From Bacteroidales bacterium (GTDB lineage Bacteria; Bacteroidota; Bacteroidia; Bacteroidales; Muribaculaceae), in the NCBI GenBank assembly GCA_014800795.1, contig JAAVFL010000011.1:20897-84896 (forward strand): a stretch of DNA of 64,000 nucleotides. The letters are read 5' to 3'. Shown here in pieces: positions 26,173 to 35,328 of the stretch. Each line of letters begins with the position of its first letter. Positions within the stretch are counted from its first letter, which is position 1. The notes beneath the pieces were generated by a model. That model ran no database searches. It was not told where the DNA came from and saw nothing but the letters and a program-made list of their open reading frames with translations. The position numbers were made by a program, and so were the translations under genes.

Positions 26173-28374
26173 TCAGAACAGAGACCATGACACGGTGAGT
26201 CCGGCCATGACGATGGCAACCATCGACATCAATTTGATTAGGATGTTGAGCGACGGACCGGATGTATCCTTAAAGGGATCACCTACTGTATCACCCACTA
26301 CAGTTGCCTTGTGCACTTCGCTTCCTTTGCCGCCGAAATTCCCTTCTTCAATATACTTCTTTGCATTATCCCATGCTCCACCGGAATTAGCCATAAATAT
26401 TGCGAGAACAAAGCCTGCCGAAAGACCTCCGACTAACAAACCGATCACACCGGGAACGCCAAAGACAAGCCCTGTAAGAATCGGTGCTATAATCGCAAGA
26501 AGTGACGGGAATACCATCTCTCTCTGAGCGCCGAGAGTAGATATCTGTACGCAGCGGGCATAATCCGGTTCAGACTCTCCTGTCAGAATACCTTTTATTT
26601 CACGGAACTGACGGCGAACTTCCTCAACCATATGGGCGGCAGCCCTACCAACAGCATTCATCGTGAGGCCACAGAAAAGGAATGCCATCATAGAGCCGAT
26701 AAACATGCCGGACAAAACTTTCGGATTCATGAGGTTCACATCAAAGTATGTCATAAAATCGGTAAAGGTAGCTTCATGAATGGGTTTGTCCATTCCTCCA
26801 AGATTTATGGCCGTCTGACCAAGACGTGAGAGGCCAATACGGATTTCCTCGATATAAGATGCTAAAAGCGCTAATCCGGTGAGAGCCGCAGAGCCAATAG
26901 CGAATCCTTTTCCAGTTGCTGCGGTAGTATTTCCAAGAGAATCCAGCGCGTCGGTTCTGCGGCGCACATCTTCTCCAAGACCACTCATCTCAGCATTTCC
27001 TCCGGCATTATCTGCAATAGGACCATATGCATCTGTTGCCAGAGTAATACCCAATGTCGACAACATGCCGACAGCCGCAATACCGATACCATAAAGACCC
27101 ATGCTTACATTTGCAAAATCAAAACCGGAGGCCAGCCAGTAAGACAAGATGATACCAACAACTACAGCAAGCACAGGAATTGCTGTAGAAACCATGCCTA
27201 AACCTACACCTGATATGATCACTGTTGCAGGACCGGTTTTACCACTTTCAGCCAATCTGCGGGTAGGTGCATAGCTCTGGGAGGTATAATATTCGGTGGA
27301 ACGACCGATGATAATCCCGACCAACAGACCGATGACTACAGATAGTGATATATTGACCCAATTATTCAGACCAAGCAACCATAAGATAAGGAATGTTGCA
27401 CCCACAATCAGCAGCGAGCTCAGATTTGTACCGAGCGACAGTGAATTAAGCAAATCCTTCATCTTCGCGTTTTCACTTGTTTTTACCGAGAAGATACCGA
27501 TGATGGACAGGACGATGCCTACAGCCGCAATCAACATAGGAGCGAGAACCGCCTTAAACTGCATCACAGTATCTCCACTGGTCATATATGCAGCCGCTCC
27601 CAATGCAGCGGTAGCCAGAATAGAACCGCAGTATGATTCATAAAGATCGGCACCCATACCGGCAACATCACCTACATTATCGCCTACATTATCTGCAATA
27701 GTAGCAGGATTACGGGGATCGTCTTCAGGAATACCGGCTTCAACCTTTCCTACGAGGTCAGCACCAACGTCCGCAGCCTTTGTATATATTCCTCCGCCAA
27801 CACGGGCAAAAAGCGCCTGAGTAGACGCGCCCATACCGAAAGTCAGCATTGTGGTGGTTATCATACATAATTTCGCTGTCGGCGTATATGGATCTTCAGG
27901 CACAAACCAATCGAGAATCAGGTACCAGAAAGAGATGTCAAGCAAACCGAGACCGACAACCACAAGTCCCATAACCGCACCGCTCCGGAAAGCTACACGC
28001 AAACCGGAATTTAATGATTTACGAGCTGCATTTGCTGTACGAGCCGATGCATAAGTCGCAGTTTTCATTCCGAGGAAACCCGAAAGTCCTGAGAAGAATC
28101 CACCGGTCAGAAACGCTACGGGCACCCAAGGATTCTGTAACTGGAATCCATAAGCCATAATAGAGAATAGGATTACCAGACCGAGGAATACGAGTCCAAC
28201 AATTTTGTACTGCTGCCTCAGATACGACATTGCGCCCTGACGCACATAAGAAGCAATTTTCTGCATGGTAGGAGTGCCCTCACTCTCGCGCATCATCTGC
28301 CTGTAGAAAAACCATGCAAGCAGAAGAGCTAAAACGGATGCAGCGGGCACAATCCAAAATAGCATTTTTTCCAT
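26173..28374 (-). CDS. hppA: Membrane-bound ion-translocating pyrophosphatase
   Basis: Hydrolyses pyrophosphate and uses the energy to pump H+ or Na+ across the inner membrane. 733 residues with about 16 membrane segments. The substrate-binding motifs are clear: [59 protein letters not shown] and [14 protein letters not shown] with [16 protein letters not shown] near the C-terminus. The coupling ion depends on a few residues I cannot align here. A PPi-dependent phosphofructokinase (44577-46226) lies elsewhere in the window, so pyrophosphate is probably an energy currency in this organism. Confidence 0.97.
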   Translation of the reverse strand: MEKMLFWIVPAASVLALLLAWFFYRQMMRESEGTPTMQKIASYVRQGAMSYLRQQYKIVGLVFLGLVILFSIMAYGFQLQNPWVPVAFLTGGFFSGLSGFLGMKTATYASARTANAARKSLNSGLRVAFRSGAVMGLVVVGLGLLDISFWYLILDWFVPEDPYTPTAKLCMITTTMLTFGMGASTQALFARVGGGIYTKAADVGADLVGKVEAGIPEDDPRNPATIADNVGDNVGDVAGMGADLYESYCGSILATAALGAAAYMTSGDTVMQFKAVLAPMLIAAVGIVLSIIGIFSVKTSENAKMKDLLNSLSLGTNLSSLLIVGATFLILWLLGLNNWVNISLSVVIGLLVGIIIGRSTEYYTSQSYAPTRRLAESGKTGPATVIISGVGLGMVSTAIPVLAVVVGIILSYWLASGFDFANVSMGLYGIGIAAVGMLSTLGITLATDAYGPIADNAGGNAEMSGLGEDVRRRTDALDSLGNTTAATGKGFAIGSAALTGLALLASYIEEIRIGLSRLGQTAINLGGMDKPIHEATFTDFMTYFDVNLMNPKVLSGMFIGSMMAFLFCGLTMNAVGRAAAHMVEEVRRQFREIKGILTGESEPDYARCVQISTLGAQREMVFPSLLAIIAPILTGLVFGVPGVIGLLVGGLSAGFVLAIFMANSGGAWDNAKKYIEEGNFGGKGSEVHKATVVGDTVGDPFKDTSGPSLNILIKLMSMVAIVMAGLTVSWSLF

Positions 28375-28762
28375 GATATTAACGTTAAAAATTAAAATTA
28401 AAATTATCAGCTATGGTATTATCGAGAGAAAGTTTTATATATTACGCAGCACATTTTTTACAACAGACTTCATAATTCATGAAATTCATATAATTATAAA
28501 ATTACTATTATAGTTGCGTGATATAAGAATGAGTACAAAGTTAACATAAATTTAAGAAATACCGGTGGGTCAAAGAGCGTTTTTTGTGTTTACTCCAGAA
28601 AAAAATAATTCATAAACTGTAACTTTGCACCATCGAATCTCATATTCGCGCATGGGAGTGACGAACATTATAGCATTCCCTAACGTTAATTATAAAAATA
28701 CTCACAGCCTGGCATATCGCAAGCATATAAATTTAATATTACAACGTTCAACTTTTAATCAT
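28375..28762. other. Divergent promoter region between hppA and a small membrane protein
   Basis: TAACTTTG on the minus strand (28543-28536) points towards hppA, and TAACTTTG on the plus strand (28620-28627) points towards the small membrane protein, which leaves that gene a leader of roughly 130 bases. The remaining bases are AT-rich, with no ORF I can support. Confidence 0.55.
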
Positions 28763-28993
28763 ATGACACGGGAAAATAACAATAGAGTTCAGATACCCTC
28801 GGCTATGAGGGTTGTGTTTGGCCTCATTATGATTATTATTTATGTAGGAATGGGCATTCTACTACTGATCAACTTTTTCGATTGGCATGGAGAAGTGCTT
28901 TTCTGGCTTAGATGGATCGCAGGTATTATGTTTATTATATATGGTATATGGCGCGCTATCCGTCAGTTCTGGGGAATCGACAGCAATATATAA
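28763..28993 (+). CDS. Small two-helix membrane protein
   Basis: A 76-residue protein starting MTRENNNRVQIPSAMRVVFG with two hydrophobic segments (about 16-38 and 46-66, FGLIMIIIYVGMGILLLI and FWLRWIAGIMFIIYGIW). The frame is open upstream to 28625, but that region overlaps the -7 box at 28620-28627, so the ATG at 28763 is the better start. No family is recognised. It lies just upstream of the PstS-like lipoprotein, which has its own -7 box (29130-29137), so co-function is only a guess. Confidence 0.65.
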   Translation: MTRENNNRVQIPSAMRVVFGLIMIIIYVGMGILLLINFFDWHGEVLFWLRWIAGIMFIIYGIWRAIRQFWGIDSNI

Positions 28994-29186
28994 CAGACAA
29001 ATATACAACGGGTGTATTAAACGCCGCTTGACTCAAAAAGAGAGTCTGCGGCGTTATTGCTATTGCAAAAAAAATAAAAAAACTATAATTTTGACAAGGC
29101 AAATTAGCCAATGATAATTTAACATTGACTATCTTTGCATTATATCTGCCCGCTTTAGATATAAATAATATCATACAAGTTTGAAT

Positions 29187-30170
29187 ATGAGACAATTTGG
29201 CTTACTACTAATATCATTAATCTTGATTGCGGCTTTCTCCAGTTGCGGAGATAAAGATGAGAAAGATACAAAAAAGGCAAATACATCAACCTCAGGAATA
29301 GTACTGATGGCTTGTGATGCGTCATTCGAGAATATAATGGAACAGGAAATTGAAGTTTTCGAATATATCTATCCTGATGCGAACGTCCTGTCTTATTATA
29401 TTGATGAAAAAGCCTGTATCGATTCTCTTCTGTTCGGGAAGGCACGTCTGGCAGTTGTTTCCCATGACCTTACTAAAGAACAGCAAAAATATCTCGCCTC
29501 AAAGCAAAGATCCGTAAGAACTCAGCAGATTGCAGTTGATGCTATCGCTGTTATTGTAAATGAGGCAAATCCAATTAACAATCTCTCCATGAATGATATT
29601 TCCGAAATCTTAACTGGGAAAGTCACCAAATGGAATGATTTATATCCGACAAAACTTGGTAACATTCAGGTTGTGTTCGATCATAATGGGTCATCGGTAG
29701 TAAAATATATGACAGACAGTCTTCTTAATGGAGGACAATTTGCTGAAAATGTATACTCAGCTGAAACCATGCAAGGCGTGTTTGATGTCGTAAAAGAACG
29801 AAAGGATGCTATCGGATTCGTTGGCGTCAGCTGGATTTCTTCCGATCTTAAAACAGCAGATATGCCGGCAGCCGAACGTATCAAGACATTAGAAATGAAC
29901 GATACTACCGCTACCACATTTATAAATGATGTTAAAGTTTTAGGAATCAATCGAAATGATTCACCCATTGCATATAAACCATATCAGGCATATATATTTG
30001 ACGGCAGCTATCCCCTGTACCGATCCATTTATATGATAAATACCGGATCCATCGGCACACTTGCCAATGGCTTCTTCACTTTCGTCACTTCATTCCGCGG
30101 ACAAAAGTTAATGATGAGTACCGGAGTTTTACCGGCAACCGTTCATCGCCGTATGGTATCAGTAAATTAG
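29187..30170 (+). CDS. PstS-like phosphate-binding lipoprotein
   Basis: Periplasmic substrate-binding protein of the PstS family, 327 residues. The signal peptide MRQFGLLLISLILIAAFSSC ends in a lipobox with the cysteine at residue 20. The mature part has the PBP-like fold signatures DAIAVIVNEANPI, LSMNDISEILTGKVTKWNDL, VFDHNGSSVVKYM and DAIGFVGVSW, which in PstS contact phosphate. The frame opens at a TTG (29181), but the ATG at 29187 gives a proper signal. No Pst permease genes are nearby; instead a TPR protein follows after 45 bases, a pairing that suggests a Bacteroidetes-specific role rather than classical phosphate import. Confidence 0.85.
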   Translation: MRQFGLLLISLILIAAFSSCGDKDEKDTKKANTSTSGIVLMACDASFENIMEQEIEVFEYIYPDANVLSYYIDEKACIDSLLFGKARLAVVSHDLTKEQQKYLASKQRSVRTQQIAVDAIAVIVNEANPINNLSMNDISEILTGKVTKWNDLYPTKLGNIQVVFDHNGSSVVKYMTDSLLNGGQFAENVYSAETMQGVFDVVKERKDAIGFVGVSWISSDLKTADMPAAERIKTLEMNDTTATTFINDVKVLGINRNDSPIAYKPYQAYIFDGSYPLYRSIYMINTGSIGTLANGFFTFVTSFRGQKLMMSTGVLPATVHRRMVSVN

Positions 30171-30215
30171 TAAATACCTCTTATTTTAGAATATAAATTA
30201 AAACATTTTAAATAC

Positions 30216-31844
30216 ATGAAAATCAAATTTGTATTATCCCTACTTCTGGGATCGGCTTTGGGCATGTCTGCCCAAGGCTTCAAAGACGGTGTGGAATATT
30301 ATCGTGCAGACCAACCTGAAGAGGCAGCCATAATCCTCACGAATACAATGAACGATCCCGAAACAGATCAGGCCACCGCATATTACTACCTCGGTCAGAT
30401 CTCTCTTAAGAGTGGTGACAAGGCTGCCGCTCAGGAATTCTTCAACAAAGGTATTGCAGCAGATGCAGAGAATCCTTATAATTATATCGGTCTCGCATCA
30501 TTAGCACTTGCAAACGGAGCCACTTCCGAAGCTAATGGGCACCTTAAGAACGCAAGAAGCCGTGCAAAAAAGAATCCTGATGTGCTGACAGAAATTGCCA
30601 GGATCTATTTCGTAGCTGATCCTACAACTTACGCCAACGAAATAGACAAGGCTCTTGAAGAAGCCAAAAAGGCTAAAAAGAATGCTCCCGCACCATTCAT
30701 TCTTGAAGGTGACAGACTTGCTAAAACAAATGTCGGAGAAGCTGCAGGTATGTACGAAATGGCTGCACAGTTCGACACAGCCCTTGAGCATCCTGAAGCC
30801 TATGTTAAATACGCCCGTACGTATTTCCCTGTAAATCCACAATATGCGATACAGAAACTTCAAGATCTTTTAAAACTCCAACCGAGCTCCGCACTCGCTC
30901 AACGCGAATTGGCTGAAAAATATTATGACAACAATCAGCTTACAATGGCAGCGGAACAATACGAAAAATATATAACCAACCCCAACAGTTTCAAAAAAGA
31001 CAAGCAGCGTCTGGTAGGTTTGCTCTTCTTTGCCAAAAGATATGATGAAAGCTATGATCTCGCATCAGAACTTCTGGCAGAAGATCCGTCGAACTTTTAT
31101 ATGCAACGCCTCCAGTTCTACAACAAAAAGGCTCTTGATCAGAACGATGCAGCACAGGAAGCGGCAAAACGACTGTTCTCTAATCCAAAGGCAGAATTAA
31201 ACTCTCAGGATTATATTCAGTATGGTGAACTGCTTCAGACTATCGGACAAGATACCCTCGCTGTTGAAATGTATGAAAAAGCGGTTGAGATTACACCTGA
31301 AAAAACAGCGCTTCTTAAAGACCTAAGTAGCGCGTATTCTACTGCAAAAATGTATGATAAAGCCGCAGATACAATGGCGAAATTCATAGACTCAGAGGGT
31401 GATGAAGCAAATCCGAACGACATACTCGCTCTTGCACGTAGATATCAGAATCTTGCGATCTCTTATATGGAAACAGATACAGTTGCATCGCAAACTGCCG
31501 CAGACAAGGCACTCGCAACTATCGATAAGGTAATCGCCCGTATTCCGGACAACCCACTTGTTTTAAATACAAAGAGTGATATTATCCGTGTTAAGTCTAT
31601 GGGTATTGTAACACCCGAAGTGGTCCTCGCTGATGAGGCAACACTCGGCGTTCTTGATTCCGATCCAGAGAATCTCGAACGTAGAAAAAATATTTATACC
31701 AGCATCTACGGACGTCTCGGGAACTATTACCTCAACGGTGCCGGTAAAGATATTTCGAAAGCGAAAGAGTATTTCGAAAAGTTCTACCAGTTGAATCCTT
31801 CTGACGATCTCCGTACTTTCATCGATGGATTACAGGCAGAGTAA
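30216..31844 (+). CDS. Exported tetratricopeptide-repeat protein
   Basis: 542 residues with a signal peptide (MKIKFVLSLLLGSALGMSAQ). Multiple TPR units follow along the whole chain, such as AAIILTNTMNDPETDQATAY, YYLGQISLKSGDKAAAQEFF, AAEQYEKYI and AVEMYEKAVEITPEKTALL, the last ones ending with AKEYFEKFYQLNPSDDL. Probably a periplasmic scaffold or interaction protein. It follows the PstS-like lipoprotein by 45 bases and is likely translated from the same message; two strong hairpins end the unit at 31871-31983. Confidence 0.85.
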   Translation: MKIKFVLSLLLGSALGMSAQGFKDGVEYYRADQPEEAAIILTNTMNDPETDQATAYYYLGQISLKSGDKAAAQEFFNKGIAADAENPYNYIGLASLALANGATSEANGHLKNARSRAKKNPDVLTEIARIYFVADPTTYANEIDKALEEAKKAKKNAPAPFILEGDRLAKTNVGEAAGMYEMAAQFDTALEHPEAYVKYARTYFPVNPQYAIQKLQDLLKLQPSSALAQRELAEKYYDNNQLTMAAEQYEKYITNPNSFKKDKQRLVGLLFFAKRYDESYDLASELLAEDPSNFYMQRLQFYNKKALDQNDAAQEAAKRLFSNPKAELNSQDYIQYGELLQTIGQDTLAVEMYEKAVEITPEKTALLKDLSSAYSTAKMYDKAADTMAKFIDSEGDEANPNDILALARRYQNLAISYMETDTVASQTAADKALATIDKVIARIPDNPLVLNTKSDIIRVKSMGIVTPEVVLADEATLGVLDSDPENLERRKNIYTSIYGRLGNYYLNGAGKDISKAKEYFEKFYQLNPSDDLRTFIDGLQAE

Positions 31845-31870
31845 TTTAACCGATACACAATAAAAGGAAC

Positions 31871-31895
31871 CACGTTCAGGTAATTCCTGAACGTG
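31871..31895 (+). terminator. First hairpin behind the PstS-TPR unit
   Basis: CACGTTCAGG (31871-31880) pairs with CCTGAACGTG (31886-31895) over a five-base loop, 27 bases after the stop. Only a short A/T stretch follows, so it may act together with the larger hairpin downstream. Confidence 0.6.
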
Positions 31896-31924
31896 CCATT
31901 AAAAAGTTTGACGGATCAAACAGT

Positions 31925-31983
31925 AACAATATTAAAAGCCAAGAGTCCGGTATAATACCGGACTCTTGGCTTTTAATATTGTT
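31925..31983. terminator. Perfect 28-bp inverted repeat, probable bidirectional terminator
   Basis: Bases 31925-31952 and 31956-31983 are exact reverse complements with a three-base loop. The core GCCAAGAGTCCGG is GC-rich and is flanked by AAAA on one side and TTTT on the other, the form of a terminator working in either direction. The rest of 31845-32153 holds only the hairpin at 31871 and the dnaB -7 box. Confidence 0.85.
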
Positions 31984-32141
31984 ATGGCTCTTTTTATTAA
32001 ATCATGCATTAAGTATGGCATCCCCTCAAATAAGTCATAATATATGACCGTCAAGATTTACCACGCATTATATAACTCTCATTTTATAGAGTTATCCCAA
32101 ACTATATCATGAGATTTTCTATCTTTTTGAGGAACAATTCG

Positions 32142-32149
32142 TAAATTTG
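32142..32149 (+). promoter_or_regulatory. -7 box directly before dnaB
   Basis: TAAATTTG ends four bases before the dnaB ATG at 32154, so transcription starting 4-7 bases after the box would yield a leaderless or nearly leaderless message. No good -33 box was seen at the right distance. Confidence 0.45.
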
Positions 32150-32153
32150 CAGT

Positions 32154-33722
32154 ATGGAACAGAATAGCAACAACAGGTTTCAACGCAACGGGAACATCCC
32201 CCGTAACACATCCAAAAATCCCAATCTCCGAATGGAAGTTCCCGGACGAATTCCTCCACGTGATATTGAGGTTGAAGAAGCCGTATTAGGTGCATTGATG
32301 CTTGAGAAAGATGCGTATACCATAGTTTGTGATCTCCTTAAACCAGAGAGCTTCTATGATCCACGTCACCAACTGATCTATTTAGCTGTTCAGCAGCTCG
32401 GGGCATCCCAACAGCCGATAGACATGCTAACTGTAACAGAACGCCTCCGTGCGAACCAATCTCTTGAGGAGGTAGGTGGTCCTGTATATATATCCTCTCT
32501 CACATCCAAGGTCGCATCAGGAGCTCATATCGAATTCCATGCACGAATTGTTGCACAAAAATACCTTGCACGTGAACTTATAAACTTTTCTTCTGCTATA
32601 GAAGGGAAAGCTTATGACGAGAGCAATGATGTCGATGATCTGCTCCAGGAAGCAGAAGGAAAGCTTTTCGAGATTTCGCAACGAAATGTAAAAAAGGATG
32701 TCACCCAGATTAATCCTGTCATCAAACAAGCCATAGATCAGATACAGGCAGCATCCAACCGAGAAACAGGACTTTCAGGTCTCGCCACAAATTTTCATGA
32801 ATTGGATAAACTGACATCCGGATGGCAAAATTCAGACTTGATTATTATCGCAGCTCGCCCTGCGATGGGAAAAACCGCATTCGTTTTGTCAATGGCGAAA
32901 AATATGGCAGTCGACAACAATACTCCGGTTGCGATATTCTCTCTTGAGATGAGTAATGTACAGTTAGTCAACCGTCTGATTAGTAATGCCTGCGAACTTG
33001 AAGGTGAAAAGATCAAAAGTGGACGTCTTGATCAACGAGACTGGGAAAAGCTGCAAGCAGGCGTTAAAAAGTTATATGATGCGCCACTTTATGTCGATGA
33101 CACCCCTTCCCTATCGATATTTGAACTCCGCACAAAGGCACGGCGTCTTGTGCGTGAGCATCAGGTTAGGATTCTCGTGATTGACTACCTCCAGCTAATG
33201 AATGCTTCCGGAATGAAATTCGGTTCACGCGAGCAAGAGGTATCCATGATTTCCCGAAACCTGAAACAACTCGCCAAAGAACTTAATATTCCGATCATCG
33301 CACTATCTCAGCTCAATCGTTCGGTAGAAAGCCGCGGCACAGACAGCCAGTCAAAACGCCCGCAACTAAGCGACCTGCGTGAATCCGGAGCCATTGAGCA
33401 AGATGCAGATATCGTATGCTTTATCCATAGACCTGAATATTATCTTCATTCGGCTCAAGATATGGAAGGAAATGACATCCGTGGACTTGCACTTTTTATA
33501 GTAGCAAAACACCGTAGCGGAAAAGTTGATGACGTAAAAATGCGTTTTGTCAATCAATTCGCGAGATTTCAGAATTGGGATGAAAATGAATTATCGGTAC
33601 ATACGGTTGTCCCATCACGTTTGAATTCAGAAAGTAATGATGGGACAGACCCGTTCGCAATTGAAAATCCACTGTCGGGAGGAACTGCTGATCTTGGATC
33701 GGATAACGATGCTCCTTTCTAA
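32154..33722 (+). CDS. dnaB: Replicative DNA helicase DnaB
   Basis: Hexameric helicase that unwinds DNA at the replication fork. 522 residues: a short variable N-tail, the N-terminal domain (about 36-140, EEAVLGALMLEKDAY), a linker, and the RecA-like ATPase domain with Walker A ARPAMGKT (234-241), ILVIDYLQLMN (Walker B) and DLRESGAIEQDADIV. No intein or insertion is visible. Its start codon lies almost on top of the -7 box; if that message is not used, Met27 (32232) would be the next start. Its stop overlaps the stop of the converging NADH dehydrogenase gene by four bases. Confidence 0.97.
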   Translation: MEQNSNNRFQRNGNIPRNTSKNPNLRMEVPGRIPPRDIEVEEAVLGALMLEKDAYTIVCDLLKPESFYDPRHQLIYLAVQQLGASQQPIDMLTVTERLRANQSLEEVGGPVYISSLTSKVASGAHIEFHARIVAQKYLARELINFSSAIEGKAYDESNDVDDLLQEAEGKLFEISQRNVKKDVTQINPVIKQAIDQIQAASNRETGLSGLATNFHELDKLTSGWQNSDLIIIAARPAMGKTAFVLSMAKNMAVDNNTPVAIFSLEMSNVQLVNRLISNACELEGEKIKSGRLDQRDWEKLQAGVKKLYDAPLYVDDTPSLSIFELRTKARRLVREHQVRILVIDYLQLMNASGMKFGSREQEVSMISRNLKQLAKELNIPIIALSQLNRSVESRGTDSQSKRPQLSDLRESGAIEQDADIVCFIHRPEYYLHSAQDMEGNDIRGLALFIVAKHRSGKVDDVKMRFVNQFARFQNWDENELSVHTVVPSRLNSESNDGTDPFAIENPLSGGTADLGSDNDAPF

Positions 33723-35062
33723 TCTCTCTCCCATCTTTTCCTGACAGGATAACGGACTGGATGAATCAACAGACGCAATGAAGTGCTGTAATTGAAATAC
33801 GCCCATATCCAATTGATCAACACTGTGAGTTTATTACGCATTCCGAGAATGGATATCAGGTGAATAAACATCCACACGAACCATGCCAGTACACCACTCA
33901 TATGGCCGGTCTTGAGGTCTACAACTGCCCGGTTCCTACCTATTGTCGCCATTGATCCCTTATCGTTATATCTGAATTCCTTTAATTTTGGAGTGGACGA
34001 TATAGCGGATGAGTTTAAATTCGATGCGACAAGCCTTCCCTGTTGAATCGCGACTTGAGCAAGCTGAGGGTGCCCCTTGGGAAATTCCGGATCAACATTT
34101 TCCATAATAGACACATCCCCCAAAGCATACACGTCGTCAAGTCCGATAACCTTACACAACCCATCGACTTTCCATCGACGTCCGCGTCCGAGAATATCAG
34201 ATGACAGATCTGTTCCATTCTCTCCTGTCACTTTGAGATTGACGCCTGTTACTCCTGCTGTCCATATAAGCAGCGAACAATCCATAACACTGCCATCAGA
34301 TAGCGTTACTTTCCCATCTTCATATTTATTCATATTAACTCCGAGGCGAACATCAACCATAAGTGACTTCAAATCTGTTAAAGCCCGTTCTGATGATTTT
34401 TCACTCATTGTTCCGAGTAGACGTGTATTTCCTTCCACAATAGTTACCGTGAGGTTTTCCTGAGGTATAGACGGATATTCACGTGGCATCACGTAACGTT
34501 TCATCTCACCTATCGCTCCTGCCATTTCCACTCCGGTCGGTCCACCTCCGACAACCACAAAATTAAGTAGTTTCTTCTGTTTTTCGGAATCTGTTTCAAT
34601 AGATGCATGTTCGAGAACATCAAGAATATCATTCCTACACCTAAGTGCCTCTGCTGTAGATTTAAGAGTATAGACAGTCTTTTCAAGCTCAGGCATATTG
34701 AAAAAATTATTCGTTGTACCACAGCATATCAACAGAATGTCATATTGTAAGATTTCTACTTCGGTATGAATTTCCTTTGAAGCGGTATCAATGTTTCTTA
34801 CCATTCCCATATGGAAAGTAATATTGTTTTTTTTTCGCTTCCTCAGTTCGCGTCTGAGGGGAAAACAAATACTTGCCGGGTCAAGACCTGCCGAAGCCAC
34901 CTGATAAAATAAAGGTGGGAAACAATGATAATTATTCTTATCGACAATCGTGATATCATATTTGTCCGCATCAATATGTTTAAGGAAGTTAAGACCTGCA
35001 AAACCGCCTCCTATCACAACAATTCTCTTTCTCAAACGAATATCGGTAATTCCCTCTTTCAT
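33719..35062 (-). CDS. ndh: Type II NADH:quinone oxidoreductase-like flavoprotein
   Basis: Single-subunit, non-pumping NADH dehydrogenase family, 447 residues. The FAD site IVVIGGGFAGLNFLKHI lies at the N-terminus, the NAD(P) site NFVVVGGGPTGVEMAGAIGE in the middle, and the second FAD motif in DVYALGDVSIME. The C-terminal GMRNKLTVLINWIWAYFNY is the amphipathic membrane-attachment segment. It would pass electrons from NADH to menaquinone. Transcription could start from the TATTTTTG box on the minus strand at 35260-35253, about 190 bases upstream. It converges on dnaB with overlapping stops. Confidence 0.9.
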   Translation of the reverse strand: MKEGITDIRLRKRIVVIGGGFAGLNFLKHIDADKYDITIVDKNNYHCFPPLFYQVASAGLDPASICFPLRRELRKRKKNNITFHMGMVRNIDTASKEIHTEVEILQYDILLICCGTTNNFFNMPELEKTVYTLKSTAEALRCRNDILDVLEHASIETDSEKQKKLLNFVVVGGGPTGVEMAGAIGEMKRYVMPREYPSIPQENLTVTIVEGNTRLLGTMSEKSSERALTDLKSLMVDVRLGVNMNKYEDGKVTLSDGSVMDCSLLIWTAGVTGVNLKVTGENGTDLSSDILGRGRRWKVDGLCKVIGLDDVYALGDVSIMENVDPEFPKGHPQLAQVAIQQGRLVASNLNSSAISSTPKLKEFRYNDKGSMATIGRNRAVVDLKTGHMSGVLAWFVWMFIHLISILGMRNKLTVLINWIWAYFNYSTSLRLLIHPVRYPVRKRWERD

Positions 35063-35328
35063 AATTACATAATTAAACGGCTTGAATTAAAGCCCATAAT
35101 GGATATGGTGAGTTGGTACTCATATATTTTAACACCATATTACATAATAGTGTTCTTCGTCAATGAGTATTTCTTTTACTTATCATGGATATTATAAATA
35201 CTTCGCATAAATAAAATACAACTTCAATCAAGGGAACCCATAATTTCCGGCGCAAAAATACGTTAATATATTAATCCGGATAGGCATTAGTATACCAGCT
35301 ACCGTTCCTAACCCCCGGGATATACAAT

